DNA of 64,000 bases from Hexactinellida sp. DTS-2022 (lineage: Eukaryota > Porifera > Hexactinellida): contig JAPNXP010000016.1 in the NCBI GenBank assembly GCA_028753945.1, positions 124,001 through 188,000 on the forward strand. Reading direction: 5' to 3'. The translations under genes were made by a program, and so were the position numbers. The first letter of the stretch is position 1, and every line of letters starts with the position of its first letter. This document shows positions 51,506 through 64,000 of this stretch, one piece after another. The notes under the pieces are model-generated. The model was not told the DNA's origin. It worked only from the letters and a program-made list of their open reading frames with translations, and did not search any database.

Positions 51506-54500
51506 CATGGGAGTGTGTAGTCTGCACTAACTTGAACAGATTGTTACTCTACTTGAAATATATAAAATCTTTTCAAATATAGTATATAAATTCCGAAAGT
51601 TCAAATTGAATTTCAGTTGTGCAATTAATACATTAACACAATCGGAGATTGAAAAGCTTCCCAATGTCCAAAACATCCACATGGTAGAATGTTCATTGGA
51701 CTAATTTGAACAGATTATCACTCTAGTTGAGAGATATAAATTAAATTCAAATATATTTTAATATATTCCGAAAGTCCAATTTAATTTCCAGAGGTGCAAT
51801 TAATATATTAACTAATTCGTTGATTGAAAAAATTCGGATTTTCTTCTATATTCACATGGAAGAGTGTTGTTTGGACTAATTTGAACTAGTTATTACTCAA
51901 GTTGAAAGATATTTACTCATTTCAAATTACTTCATTTAATCCCCAGAGTCCAAACGAATTTCAAAATTAGCAAATAATGCATGAAGGACTTGTCACATGT
52001 CGACGACAAAAGAATTTCCAGACATTAACATGGAAGTGTTGTTGTCTGCACTAACTTGAACAGATTGTTACTCTAGTTGAAAGATATATAATAAAAACAA
52101 ATTTCTTCATTTAATTCCGGAAGGTCCAATTTAAATTCCAGAGGTGCAATTAATACATTAACACACTCGCTGATTGAAAAGCTTCCCAATGTCCAATTCA
52201 TCCACGTGGTAGAATGTTCATTGGACTAATTCGAACAGATTATCACTCAAGTTGAAAGATATATATTAAATTCAAATTTCTTCATTAAATTCCCCAGAGT
52301 CCAATTTAATTTCCAGAGGTGCAATTAATACATTAACACATTCGTTGATTGAAGGAATTTCGATTTTCTTCAATATTCACATGGAAGAGTGTTGTTTGTA
52401 CAAATATGAACTAGTTATTACACAAGTTGAAAGATATTTACTGATTTTAAATAACTTCATTTAATAAACCCCAAAGTCCAAATATATTTCTAAATGAGCA
52501 ATTAATGCATGAAGGACTTGTTAAATGTCGACAAAAGAATTTACAGACATTAACATGGAAGTGAGTTGTCTGCACTAACTTGAACAGATTGTTACTCTAT
52601 TTGAAAGATATAAAAAAATTTCATATATAATATATAAATTCCGAAAGTTCAAATTGAATTCCAGATGTGCAATTAATACATTAACACAATCGGAGATTGA
52701 AAAGCTTCCCAATGTCCAAAACATCCACATGGCAGAATGTTCATTGGACTAATTTGAACAGATTATCACTCTAGTTGAAAGATAAAAATAAATTCAAATT
52801 TCCTCATTAAATTCCGGACAGTCCAATTTAATTTCCAGAGGTGCAATTAATACATTAACACATTCGTTGATTGAAAGAATTCCGATTTTCTTCTATATTC
52901 ACATGGAAGAATGTTGTTTGGACTAATTTGAACTAGTTATTACTCAAGTTGAAAGATATTTACTTATTTCAAATTACTTTATTTATTAATCCCCAAAGTC
53001 CATATATATTTCTAAATGAGCAATTAATGCATGAATCGCTCGTCAAATGACGACAAAAGAATTTCCAGACATTAACATGGAAGTGAGTTGTCTGCACTAA
53101 CTTGAACAGATTGTTATTCTATTTGAAAGATATATAATAAATTCAAATTTCTTCATTAAATTCCGGACAGTCCAATTTAATTTCCAGAGGTGCAATTAAT
53201 ACATTAACACATTCGTTGATTGAAAAAATTCGGATTTTCTTCTATATTCACATGGAAGAGTGTTGTTTGGACTAATTTGAACTAGTTATTACTCAAGTTG
53301 AAAGATATTTACTGATTTCAAATTACTTCATTTAATAATCCCCAAAGTCCAAATATATTTCTAAATGAGCAATTAATGCATGAATCGCTCGTTAAATGAC
53401 GACAAAAGAATTACTTTACATTAACATGGGAGTGTGTTGTCTGCACTAACTTGAACAGATTGTTACTCTACTTGAAATATATAAAATCTTTTCAAATATA
53501 GTATATAAATTCCGAAAGTTCAAATTGAATTCCAGATGTGCAATTAATACATTAACACAATCGGTAATTGAAAAGCTTCCCAATGTCCAAAACATCCACA
53601 TGGTAGAATGTTCATTGGACTAATTTGAACAGATTATCACTCTAGTTGAGAGATATAAATTAAATTCAAATATATTAAATATATTCCGAAAGTCCAATTT
53701 AATTTCCAGAGGTGCAATTAATATATTAACTAATTCGTTGATTGAAAAAATTCGGATTTTCTTCTATATTCACATGGAAGAGTGTTGTTTGGACTAATTT
53801 GAACTAGTTATTACTCAAGTTGAAAGATATTTACTCATTTCAAATTACTTCATTTAATCCCCAGAGTCCAAACGAATTTCAAAATTAGCAAATAATGCAT
53901 GAAGGACTTGTCACATGTCGACGACAAAAGAATTTCCAGACATTAACATGGAAGTGTTGTTGTCTGCACTAACTTGAACAGATTGTTACTCTAGTTGAAA
54001 GATATATAATAAAAACAAATTTCTTCATTTAATTCCGGAAGGTCCAATTTAAATTCCAGAGGTGCAATTAATACATTAACACACTCGCTGATTGAAAAGC
54101 TTCCCAATGTCCAATTCATCCACGTGGTAGAATGTTCATTGGACTAATTCGAACAGATTATCACTCTAGTTGAAAGATATATATTAAATTCAAATTTCTT
54201 CATTAAATTCCCCAGAGTCCAATTTAATTTCCAGAGGTGCAATTAATACATTAACACATTCGTTGATTGAAGGAATTTCGATTTTCTTCAATATTCACAT
54301 GGAAGAGTGTTGTTTGTACAAATATGAACTAGTTATTACACAAGTTGAAAGATATTTACTGATTTTAAATAACTTCATTTAATAAACCCCAAAGTCCAAA
54401 TATATTTCTAAATGAGCAATTAATGCATGAAGGACTTGTTAAATGTCGACAAAAGAATTTACAGACATTAACATGGAAGTGAGTTGTCTGCACTAACTTG

Positions 54501-55342
54501 AACAGATTGTTACTCTATTTGAAAGATATAAAAAAATTTCATATATAATATATAAATTCCGAAAGTTCAAATTGAATTCCAGATGTGCAATTAATACATT
54601 AACACAATCGGAGATTGAAAAGCTTCCCAATGTCCAAAACATCCACATGGCAGAATGTTCATTGGACTAATTTGAACAGATTATCACTCTAGTTGAAAGA
54701 TAAAAATAAATTCAAATTTCCTCATTAAATTCCGGACAGTCCAATTTAATTTCCAGAGGTGCAATTAATACATTAACACATTCGTTGATTGAAAGAATTC
54801 CGATTTTCTTCTATATTCACATGGAAGAATGTTGTTTGGACTAATTTGAACTAGTTATTACTCAAGTTGAAAGATATTTACTTATTTCAAATTACTTTAT
54901 TTATTAATCCCCAAAGTCCATATATATTTCTAAATGAGCAATTAATGCATGAATCGCTCGTCAAATGACGACAAAAGAATTTCCAGACATTAACATGGAA
55001 GTGAGTTGTCTGCACTAACTTGAACAGATTGTTATTCTATTTGAAAGATATATAATAAATTCAAATTTCTTCATTAAATTCCGGACAGTCCAATTTAATT
55101 TCCAGAGGTGCAATTAATACATTAACACATTCGTTGATTGAAAAAATTCGGATTTTCTTCTATATTCACATGGAAGAGTGTTGTTTGGACTAATTTGAAC
55201 TAGTTATTACTCAAGTTGAAAGATATTTACTGATTTCAAATTACTTCATTTAATAATCCCCAAAGTCCAAATATATTTCTAAATGAGCAATTAATGCATG
55301 AATCGCTCGTTAAATGACGACAAAAGAATTACTTTACATTAA
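51506..55342. repeat. Two tandem ~1918-bp HORs of 11 monomers
   Basis: Copies are 51506-53424 (1919 bp) and 53425-55342 (1918 bp). The extra base lies in ATATATTTTAATATATTCC near 51750, against ATATATTAAATATATTCC. Shared markers are GTCACATGTCGACGACAAAAG, CTTCAATATTCACATGG, ACAAATATGAACTAG and CCATATATATTTC. The opening 350 bp resemble the 2255-bp HOR, but the B/A chimera is replaced by a normal B monomer. Confidence 0.86.
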
Positions 55343-58300
55343 CATGGGAGTGTGTTGTCTGCACTAACTTGAACAGATTGTTCCTCTACTTGAAATATAT
55401 AAAATCTTTTCAAATATAGTATATAAATTCCGAAAGTTCAAATTGAATTCCAGATGTGCAATTAATACATTAACACAATCGGAGATTGAAAAGCTTCCCA
55501 ATGTCCAAAACATCCACATGGTAGAATGTTCATTGGACTAATTTGAACAGATTATCACTCTAGTTGAGAGATATAAATTAAATTCAAATATATTAAATAT
55601 ATTCCGAAAGTCCAATTTAATTTCCAGAGGTGCAATTAATATATTAACTAATTCGTTGATTGAAAAAATTCGGATTTTCTTCTATATTCACATGGAAGAG
55701 TGTTGTTTGGACTAACTTGAACAGATTGTTACTCTAGTTGAAAGATATATAATAAATTCAAATTTCTTCATTAAATTCCGGAAGTTCCAATTTAATTTCC
55801 AGAGTTGCAATTAATACATTAACACATTCGTTGATTGAAAGAATTCCGATTTTCTTCTATATTCACATGGAAGAGTGTTGGTTGGACTAATTTGAACTAG
55901 TTATTACTCCAGTTGAAAGATATTACTAATTTCAAATTACTTCATTTAATCCCCAAAGTCCAAACGAATGTCAAAATTAGCAAATAATGCATGAAGGACA
56001 TGTTAAATGTCGACAAAAGAATTTCAAAACATTAAGATGGAAGTGTGTTGTCTGCACTAACTTGAACAGATTGTTACTCTAGTTGAAAGATATATAATAA
56101 AAACAAATTTCTTCATTTAATTCCGGAAGGTCCAATTTAAATTCCAGAGGTGCAATTAATACATTAACACATTCGTTGATTGAAAGAATTCCGATTTTCT
56201 TCTATATTCACATGGAAGAGTGTTGTTTGGAATAATTTGAAAAGTTATTACTCAAGTTGAAAGATATTACTAATTTCAAATTACTTCATTTAATCCCCAA
56301 AGTCCAAACGAATGTCAAAATTAGCAAATAATGCATGAAGGACTTGTTAAATGTCGACAAAAGAATTTCCAAACATTAACATGGAAGTGTGTTGTCTGCA
56401 CTAACTTGAACAGATTGTTACTCTAGTTGAAAGATATATAATAAATTAAAATATATTATATATAATCCGAAAGTTCAAATTGATTTCCAGAGGTGCAATT
56501 AATACATTAACACACTCGCTGATTGAAAAGCTTCCATATGTCCAATTCATCCATGTGGTAGAATGTTCATTGGACTAATTTGAACAGATTATCACTCTAG
56601 TTGAAAGATATATATTAAATTCAAATTTCTTCATTAAATTCCCCAAAGTCCAATTTAATTTCCAGATGTGCAATTAATACATTAACACAATCGCAGATTG
56701 AAAAGCTTCCCAATGTCCAAAACATCCACATGGCAGAATGTTCATTGGACTAATTTGAACAGATTATCACTCTAGTTGAAAGATAAAAATAAATTCAAAT
56801 TTCCTCATTAAATTCCGGACAGTCCAATTTAATTTCCAGAGGTGCAATTAATACATTAACACATTCGTTGATTGAAAGAATTCCGATTTTCTTCTATATT
56901 CACATGGAAGAATGTTGTTTGGACTAATTTGAACTAGTTATTACTCAAGTTGAAAGATATTTACTTATTTCAAATTACTTTATTTATTAATCCCCAAAGT
57001 CCATATATATTTCTAAATGAGCAATTAATGCATGAATCGCTCGTCAAATGACGACAAAAGAATTTCCAGACATTAACATGGAAGTGAGTTGTCTGCACTA
57101 ACTTGAACAGATTGTTATTCTATTTGAAAGATATATAATAAATTCAAATTTCTTCATTAAATTCCGGACAGTCCAATTTAATTTCCAGAGGTGCAATTAA
57201 TACATTAACACATTCGTTGATTGAAAAAATTCGGATTTTCTTCTATATTCACATGGAAGAGTGTTGTTTGGACTAATTTGAACTAGTTATTACTCAAGTT
57301 GAAAGATATTTACTGATTTCAAATTACTTCATTTAATAATCCCCAAAGTCCAAATATATTTCTAAATGAGCAATTAATGCATGAATCGCTCGTTAAATGA
57401 CGACAAAAGAATTACTTTACATTAACATGGGAGTGTGTTGTCTGCACTAACTTGAACAGATTGTTCCTCTACTTGAAATATATAAAATCTTTTCAAATAT
57501 AGTATATAAATTCCGAAAGTTCAAATTGAATTCCAGATGTGCAATTAATACATTAACACAATCGGAGATTGAAAAGCTTCCCAATGTCCAAAACATCCAC
57601 ATGGTAGAATGTTCATTGGACTAATTTGAACAGATTATCACTCTAGTTGAGAGATATAAATTAAATTCAAATATATTAAATATATTCCGAAAGTCCAATT
57701 TAATTTCCAGAGGTGCAATTAATATATTAACTAATTCGTTGATTGAAAAAATTCGGATTTTCTTCTATATTCACATGGAAGAGTGTTGTTTGGACTAACT
57801 TGAACAGATTGTTACTCTAGTTGAAAGATATATAATAAATTCAAATTTCTTCATTAAATTCCGGAAGTTCCAATTTAATTTCCAGAGTTGCAATTAATAC
57901 ATTAACACATTCGTTGATTGAAAGAATTCCGATTTTCTTCTATATTCACATGGAAGAGTGTTGGTTGGACTAATTTGAACTAGTTATTACTCCAGTTGAA
58001 AGATATTACTAATTTCAAATTACTTCATTTAATCCCCAAAGTCCAAACGAATGTCAAAATTAGCAAATAATGCATGAAGGACATGTTAAATGTCGACAAA
58101 AGAATTTCAAAACATTAAGATGGAAGTGTGTTGTCTGCACTAACTTGAACAGATTGTTACTCTAGTTGAAAGATATATAATAAAAACAAATTTCTTCATT
58201 TAATTCCGGAAGGTCCAATTTAAATTCCAGAGGTGCAATTAATACATTAACACATTCGTTGATTGAAAGAATTCCGATTTTCTTCTATATTCACATGGAA

Positions 58301-59160
58301 GAGTGTTGTTTGGAATAATTTGAAAAGTTATTACTCAAGTTGAAAGATATTACTAATTTCAAATTACTTCATTTAATCCCCAAAGTCCAAACGAATGTCA
58401 AAATTAGCAAATAATGCATGAAGGACTTGTTAAATGTCGACAAAAGAATTTCCAAACATTAACATGGAAGTGTGTTGTCTGCACTAACTTGAACAGATTG
58501 TTACTCTAGTTGAAAGATATATAATAAATTAAAATATATTATATATAATCCGAAAGTTCAAATTGATTTCCAGAGGTGCAATTAATACATTAACACACTC
58601 GCTGATTGAAAAGCTTCCATATGTCCAATTCATCCATGTGGTAGAATGTTCATTGGACTAATTTGAACAGATTATCACTCTAGTTGAAAGATATATATTA
58701 AATTCAAATTTCTTCATTAAATTCCCCAAAGTCCAATTTAATTTCCAGATGTGCAATTAATACATTAACACAATCGCAGATTGAAAAGCTTCCCAATGTC
58801 CAAAACATCCACATGGCAGAATGTTCATTGGACTAATTTGAACAGATTATCACTCTAGTTGAAAAGATAAAAATAAATTCAAATTTCCTCATTAAATTCC
58901 GGACAGTCCAATTTAATTTCCAGAGGTGCAATTAATACATTAACACATTCGTTGATTGAAAAAATTCGGATTTACTTCTATATTCACATGGAAGAGTGTT
59001 GTTTGGACTAATTTGAACTAGTTATTACTCAAGTTGAAAGATATTTACTGATTTCAAATTACTTCATTTAATAATCCCCAAAGTCCAAATATATTTCTAA
59101 ATGAGCAATTAATGCATGAATCGCTCGTTAAATGTCGACAAAAGAATTACTTTACATTAA
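55343..59160. repeat. HORs of 2083 and 1735 bp (12 and 10 monomers)
   Basis: Copies are 55343-57425 and 57426-59160. Both open with the private GTTCCTCTACTTG change and both contain the B/A and C/A chimeras. They agree for about 1520 bp. The first then has GAAAGAATTCCG, CATGGAAGAATG and an extra a-B dimer. The second has AAAATTCGGATTTACTTC and AATGTCGACAAAAGAATTACTTTAC. A single inserted A (GTTGAAAAGATAAAAAT) sits near 58862. Confidence 0.84.
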
Positions 59161-60030
59161 CATGGGAGTGTGTTGTCTGCACTAACTTGAACAGATTGTT
59201 ACTCTAGTTGAAAGATATATAATAAAAACAAATTTCTTCATTTAATTCCGGAAGGTCCAATTTAAATTCCATAGGTGCAATTAATACATTAACACATTCG
59301 TTGATTGAAAGAATTCCGATTTTCTTCTATATTCACATGGAAGAGTGTTGTTTGGACTAATTTGAATAGTTATTACTCAAGTTGAAAGATATTTACTTAT
59401 TTCAAATTACTTCATTTATTAATCCCCAAAGTCCAAATATATTTCTAAATGAGCAATTAATGCATGAATCGCTCGTTAAATGACGACAAAAGAATTTCCA
59501 GACATTAACATGGAAGTGAGTTGTCTGCACTAACTTGAACAGATTGTTACTCTATTTGAAAGATATAAAAAAATTTCAAATATAATATATAAATTCCGAA
59601 AGTTCAAATTGAATTCCAGATGTGCAATTAATACATTAACACAATCGCAGATTGAAAAACTTCCCAATGTCCAAAACATCCACATGGCAGAATGTTCATT
59701 GGACTAATTTGAACAGATTATCACTCTAGTTGAAAGATAAAAATAAATTCAAATTTCCTCATTATATTCCGGACAGTCCAATTTAATTTCCAGAGGTGCA
59801 ATTAATACATTAACACATTCGTTGATTGAAAAAATTCGGATTTTCTTCTATATTCACATGGAAGAGTGTTGTTTGGACTAATTTGAACTAGTTATTACTC
59901 AAGTTGAAAGATATTTACTGATTTCAAATTACTTCATTTAATAATCCCCAAAGTCCAAATATATTTCTAAATGAGCAATTAATGCATGAATCGCTCGTTA
60001 AATGACGACAAAAGAATTACTTTACATTAA
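59161..60030. repeat. 870-bp pentamer unit
   Basis: Five monomers from one CATGGGAGTG landmark to the next: a-B-A''-C-B. The opening monomer is unusual. It has the landmark start but then GTTACTCTAGTTGAAAG and an a-type end instead of CTACTTGAAATAT, so it is a further hybrid. It also carries CCATAGGTGC where others have CCAGAGGTGC. Confidence 0.8.
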
Positions 60031-63000
60031 CATGGGAGTGTGTTGTCTGCACTAACTTGAACAGATTGTTACTCTACTTGAAATATATAAAATCTTTTCA
60101 AATATAGTATATAAATTCCGAAAGTTCAAATTGAATTCCAGATGTGCAATTAATACATTAACACAATCGTTGATTGAAAAGCTTCCCAATGTCCAAAACA
60201 TCCACATGGTAGAATGTTCATTGGACTAATTTGAACAGATTATCACTCTAGTTGAGATATATAAATTAAATTCAAATATATTAAATATATTCCGAAAGTC
60301 CAATTTAATTTCCAGAGGTGCAATTAATATATTAACTAATTCGTTGATTGAAAAAATTCGGATTTTCTTCTATATTCACATGGAAGAGTGTTGTTTGGAC
60401 TAATTTGAACTAGTTATTACTCAAGTTGAAAGATATTTAATTATTTCAAATTACTTCATTTAATCCCCAGAGTCCAAACGAATTTCAAAATTAGCAAATA
60501 ATGCATGAAGGACTTGTTACATGTCGACGACAAAAGAATTTCCAGACATTAACATGGAAGTGTTGTTGTCTGCACTCACTTGAACAGATTGCTACTCAAG
60601 TTGAAAGATATATAATAAAAACAAATTTCTTCATTTAATTCCGGAAGGTCCAATTTAAATTTCAGAGGTGCAATTAATACATTAACACATTCGTTGATTG
60701 AAAGAATTCCGATTTTCTTCTATATTCACATGGAAGAGTGTTGTTTGGACTAATTTGAATTAGTTATTACTCAAGTTGAAAGATATTACTAATTTCAAAT
60801 TACTTCATTTAATCCCCAAAGTCCAAACGAATGTCAAAATTAGCAAATAATGCATGAAGGACTTGTTAAATGTCGACAAAAGAATTTACAGACATTAACA
60901 TGGAAGTGTGTTGTCTGCACTAACTTGAACAGATTGTTACTCTATTTGAAAGATATAAAAAAATTCAAATATAATATATAAATTCCGAAAGTTCAAATTG
61001 AATTCCAGATGTGCAATTAATACATTAACACAATCGCAGATTGAAAAGCTTCCCAATGTCCAAAACATCCACATGGTAGAATGTTCATTGGACTAATTTG
61101 AACAGATTATCACTCTAGTTGAAAGATAAAAATAAATTCAAATTTCCTCATTAAATTCCGGACAGTCCAATTTAATTTCCAGAGGTGCAATTAATACATT
61201 AACACATTCGTTGATTGAAAAAATTCGGAAATTTCTTCTATATTCACATGGAAGAGTGTTGTTTGGACTAATTTGAACTAGTTATTACTCAAGTTGAAAG
61301 ATATTTACTGATTTCAAATTACTTCATTTAATAAACCCCAAAGTCCAAATATATTTCTAGATGAGCAATTAATGCATGAATCGCTCGTTAAATGACGACA
61401 AAAGAATTACTTTACATTAACATGGGAGTGTGTTGTCTGCACTAACTTGAACAGATTGTTACTCTACTTGAAATATATAAAATCTTTTCAAATATAGTAT
61501 ATAAATTCCGAAAGTTCAAATTGAATTCCAGATGTGCAATTAATACATTAACACAATCGTTGATTGAAAAGCTTCCCAATGTCCAAAACATCCACATGGT
61601 AGAATGTTCATTGGACTAATTTGAACAGATTATCACTCTAGTTGAGATATATAAATTAAATTCAAATATATTAAATATATTCCGAAAGTCCAATTTAATT
61701 TCCAGAGGTGCAATTAATATATTAACTAATTCGTTGATTGAAAAAATTCGGATTTTCTTCTATATTCACATGGAAGAGTGTTGTTTGGACTAATTTGAAC
61801 TAGTTATTACTCAAGTTGAAAGATCTTTACTTATTTCAAATTACTTCATTTAATCCCCAGAGTCCAAACGAATTTCAAAATTAGCAAATAATGCATGAAG
61901 GACTTGTTACATGTCGACGACAAAAGAATTTCCAGACATTAACATGGAAGTGTTGTTGTCTGCACTCACTTGAACAGATTGCTACTCAAGTTGAAAGATA
62001 TATAATAAAAACAAATTTCTTCATTTAATTCCGGAAGGTCCAATTTAAATTCCAGAGGTGCAATTAATACATTAACACATTCGTTGATTGAAAGAATTCC
62101 GATTTTCTTCTATATTCACATGGAAGAGTGTTGTTTGGACTAATTTGAATTAGTTATTACTCAAGTTGAAAGATATTACTAATTTCAAATTACTTCATTT
62201 AATCCCCAAAGTCCAAACGAATGTCAAAATTAGCAAATAATGCATGAAGGACTTGTTAAATGTCGACAAAAGAATTTACAGACATTAACATGGAAGTGTG
62301 TTGTCTGCACTAACTTGAACAGATTGTTACTCTATTTGAAAGATATAAAAAAATTCAAATATAATATATAAATTCCGAAAGTTCAAATTGAATTCCAGAT
62401 GTGCAATTAATACATTAACACAATCGCAGATTGAAAAGCTTCCCAATGTCCAAAACATCCACATGGTAGAATGTTCATTGGACTAATTTGAACAGATTAT
62501 CACTCTAGTTGAAAGATAAAAATAAATTCAAATTTCCTCATTAAATTCCGGACAGTCCAATTTAATTTCCAGAGGTGCAATTAATACATTAACACATTCG
62601 TTGATTGAAAAAATTCGGAAATTTCTTCTATATTCACATGGAAGAGTGTTGTTTGGACTAATTTGAACTAGTTATTACTCAAGTTGAAAGATATTTACTG
62701 ATTTCAAATTACTTCATTTAATAAACCCCAAAGTCCAAATATATTTCTAGATGAGCAATTAATGCATGAAGGACTTGTTAAATGTCGACAAAAGAATTTA
62801 CAGACATTAACATGGAAGTGTGTTGTGTGCACTAACTTGAACAGATTGTTACTCTAGTTGAAAGATATATAATAAAAACAAATTTCTTCATATAATTCCG
62901 GAAGGTCCAATTGAAATTCCAGAGGTGCAATTAATACATTAACACATTCGTTGATTGAAAGAATTCCGATTTTCTTCTATATTCACATGGAAGAATGTTG

Positions 63001-63680
63001 TTTGGACTAATTTGAACTAGTTATTACTCAAGTTGAAAGATATTTACTTATTTCAAATTACTTCATTTATTAATCCCCAAAGTCCAAATATATTTCTAAA
63101 TGAGCAATTAATGCATGAATCGCTCGTTAAATGACGACAAAAGAATTTCCAGACATTAACATGGAAGTGAGTTGTCTGCACTAACTTGAACAGATTGTTA
63201 CTCTATTTGAAAGATATAAAAAATTTCAAAAATAATATATAAATTCCGAAAGTTCAAATTGAATTCCAGATGTGCAATTAATACATTAACACAATCGCAG
63301 ATTGAAAAGCTTCCCAATGTCCAAAACATCCACATGGCAGAATGTTCATTGGACTAATTTGAACAGATTATCACTCTAGTTGAAAGATAAAAATAAATTC
63401 AAATTTCCTCATTAAATTCCGGACAGTCCAATTTAATTTCCAGAGGTGCAATTAATACATTAACACATTCGTTGATTGAAAAAATTCGGATTTTCTTCTA
63501 TATTCACATGGAAGAGTGTTGTTTGGACTAATTTGAACTAGTTATTACTCAAGTTGAAAGATATTTACTGATTTCAAATTACTTCATTTAATAATCCCCA
63601 AAGTCCAAATATATTTCTAAATGAGCAATTAATGCATGAATCGCTCGTTAAATGACGACAAAAGAATTACTTTACATTAA
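60031..63680. repeat. HORs of 1390 and 2260 bp (8 and 13 monomers)
   Basis: The first unit is A''-C-B-a-B-A''-C-B (60031-61420). The second (61421-63680) repeats it at exactly +1390 bp, with markers CACTCACTTGAACAGATTGC, GTTACATGTCGACGAC, TTAGATGAGC-like B and AATTCGGAAATTTC. It then adds a-B-A''-C-B, matching the 59161-60030 pentamer. A private base is GTGTGCACTAAC near 62826. Confidence 0.84.
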
Positions 63681-64000
63681 CATGGGAGTGTGTTGTCTGC
63701 ACTAACTTGAACAGATTGTTACTCTACTTGAAATATATAAAATCTTTTCAAATATAGTATATAAATTCCGAAAGTTCAAATTGAATTCCAGATGTGCAAT
63801 TAATACATTAACACAATCGTTGATTGAAAAGCTTCCCAATGTCCAAAACATCCACATGGTAGAATGTTCATTGGACTAATTTGAACAGATTATCACTCTA
63901 GTTGAGATATATAAATTAAATTCAAATATATTAAATATATTCCGAAAGTCCAATTTAATTTCCAGAGGTGCAATTAATATATTAACTAATTCGTTGATTG
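63681..64000. repeat. Start of a further right-family HOR, cut by the window end
   Basis: It begins with the CATGGGAGTG landmark and matches 60031 and 61421 over the available 320 bp, including AATCGTTGATTGAAAAGC and GTTGAGATATATAAATT. The array therefore continues beyond the window. Confidence 0.85.

Larger units (their letters stand above)
1..64000. repeat. Satellite DNA array, ~174-bp monomers in higher-order repeats
   Basis: The full window is made of tandem monomers of about 170-176 bp, plus a 241-bp variant. All that I followed are in the same orientation, and no unrelated sequence is inserted. Monomers share CATGG, a CTAGTTGAAAGATAT-like block, a GTCCAATTTAATTTC-like block and GCAATTAAT, so types A, B and C descend from one ancestral unit. 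Type-specific variants recur at fixed spacing, which is the mark of higher-order repeats. The monomer length is close to that of a nucleosome plus linker, as in many centromeric satellites, but centromere function is inference. The window begins and ends inside the array, so its true length is unknown. I do not recognise the family or species. Confidence 0.97.

Noticed and set aside
1..64000. CRISPR array
   Set aside because: There are no short direct repeats separated by unique spacers and no cas genes. The repeated unit is about 174 bp and continuous.
1..64000. Terminal repeats or coding remnants of transposons
   Set aside because: I found no polyprotein, transposase or reverse-transcriptase reading frame and no break in the tandem pattern that could be an insertion.
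1..64000. Telomeric or simple microsatellite repeat
   Set aside because: There are no runs of TTAGGG-like or TTTAGGG-like units. Short AT runs occur only as parts of the monomer.
1..64000. Inverted monomers or large palindromic arrangement
   Set aside because: Every CATGG-anchored monomer I followed reads in the same direction, and I saw no switch point.

Overview
The whole 64 kb is a single AT-rich tandem satellite array (about 30% G+C by hand count of one monomer). I see no protein-coding gene, RNA gene, transposon, CRISPR array or unique sequence. The repeat unit is a monomer of about 174 bp. Every monomer I followed runs head-to-tail in the same direction, giving roughly 360 monomers. 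Arrays of nucleosome-sized monomers organised into higher-order repeats (HORs) are typical of eukaryotic centromeric or pericentromeric heterochromatin. I do not recognise the family and cannot name the organism; the eukaryotic, centromere-like reading is inference.

Monomers are counted here from a conserved CATGG. There are three related types. A starts CATGGAAGTG and carries GTCTGCAC. B starts CATGGAAGAGTG and usually carries the palindrome TGTCGACA. C starts CATGGTAGAATG or CATGGCAGAATG. The simplest order is A-C-B (about 520 bp), which I take as the ancestral trimer. Two recombinants dominate the left side. Monomer 'a' has an A-type start and a C-type end, so it is followed by B. Monomer A' (241 bp) carries a 66-bp internal partial duplication and is followed by C. 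A shortened B (B'', 170 bp) and an A variant starting GATGG (A'') also occur.

Layout. From 1 to about 33.8 kb the array is built from three recurring modules: D = a-B (about 350 bp), T = A'-C-B (about 588 bp) and P = a-B''-A''-C-B (about 866 bp). They combine as DTPTT, DTP, TP, P, T and runs of D, and the larger copies differ by whole modules. From 33.8 to 40.2 kb the P-like pentamers are more varied, with 1733-bp repeats. From 40.2 to 47.0 kb is a transition zone with an 859-bp tandem duplication and a 3276-bp displaced duplication. From 47.0 kb to the end is a different HOR family. It is marked by ATCGCTCGTTAAATGACGAC and a CATGGGAGTG landmark monomer spaced 2255, 2255, 1919, 1918, 2083, 1735, 870, 1390 and 2260 bp apart, that is 13, 13, 11, 11, 12, 10, 5, 8 and 13 monomers.

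The open reading frames of 69-103 codons here are by-products of the repeat and are not annotated as genes. The main interest is the clear record of how the array evolved: chimeric monomers, module-sized gains and losses, local dimer amplification, and a switch from one HOR family to another.
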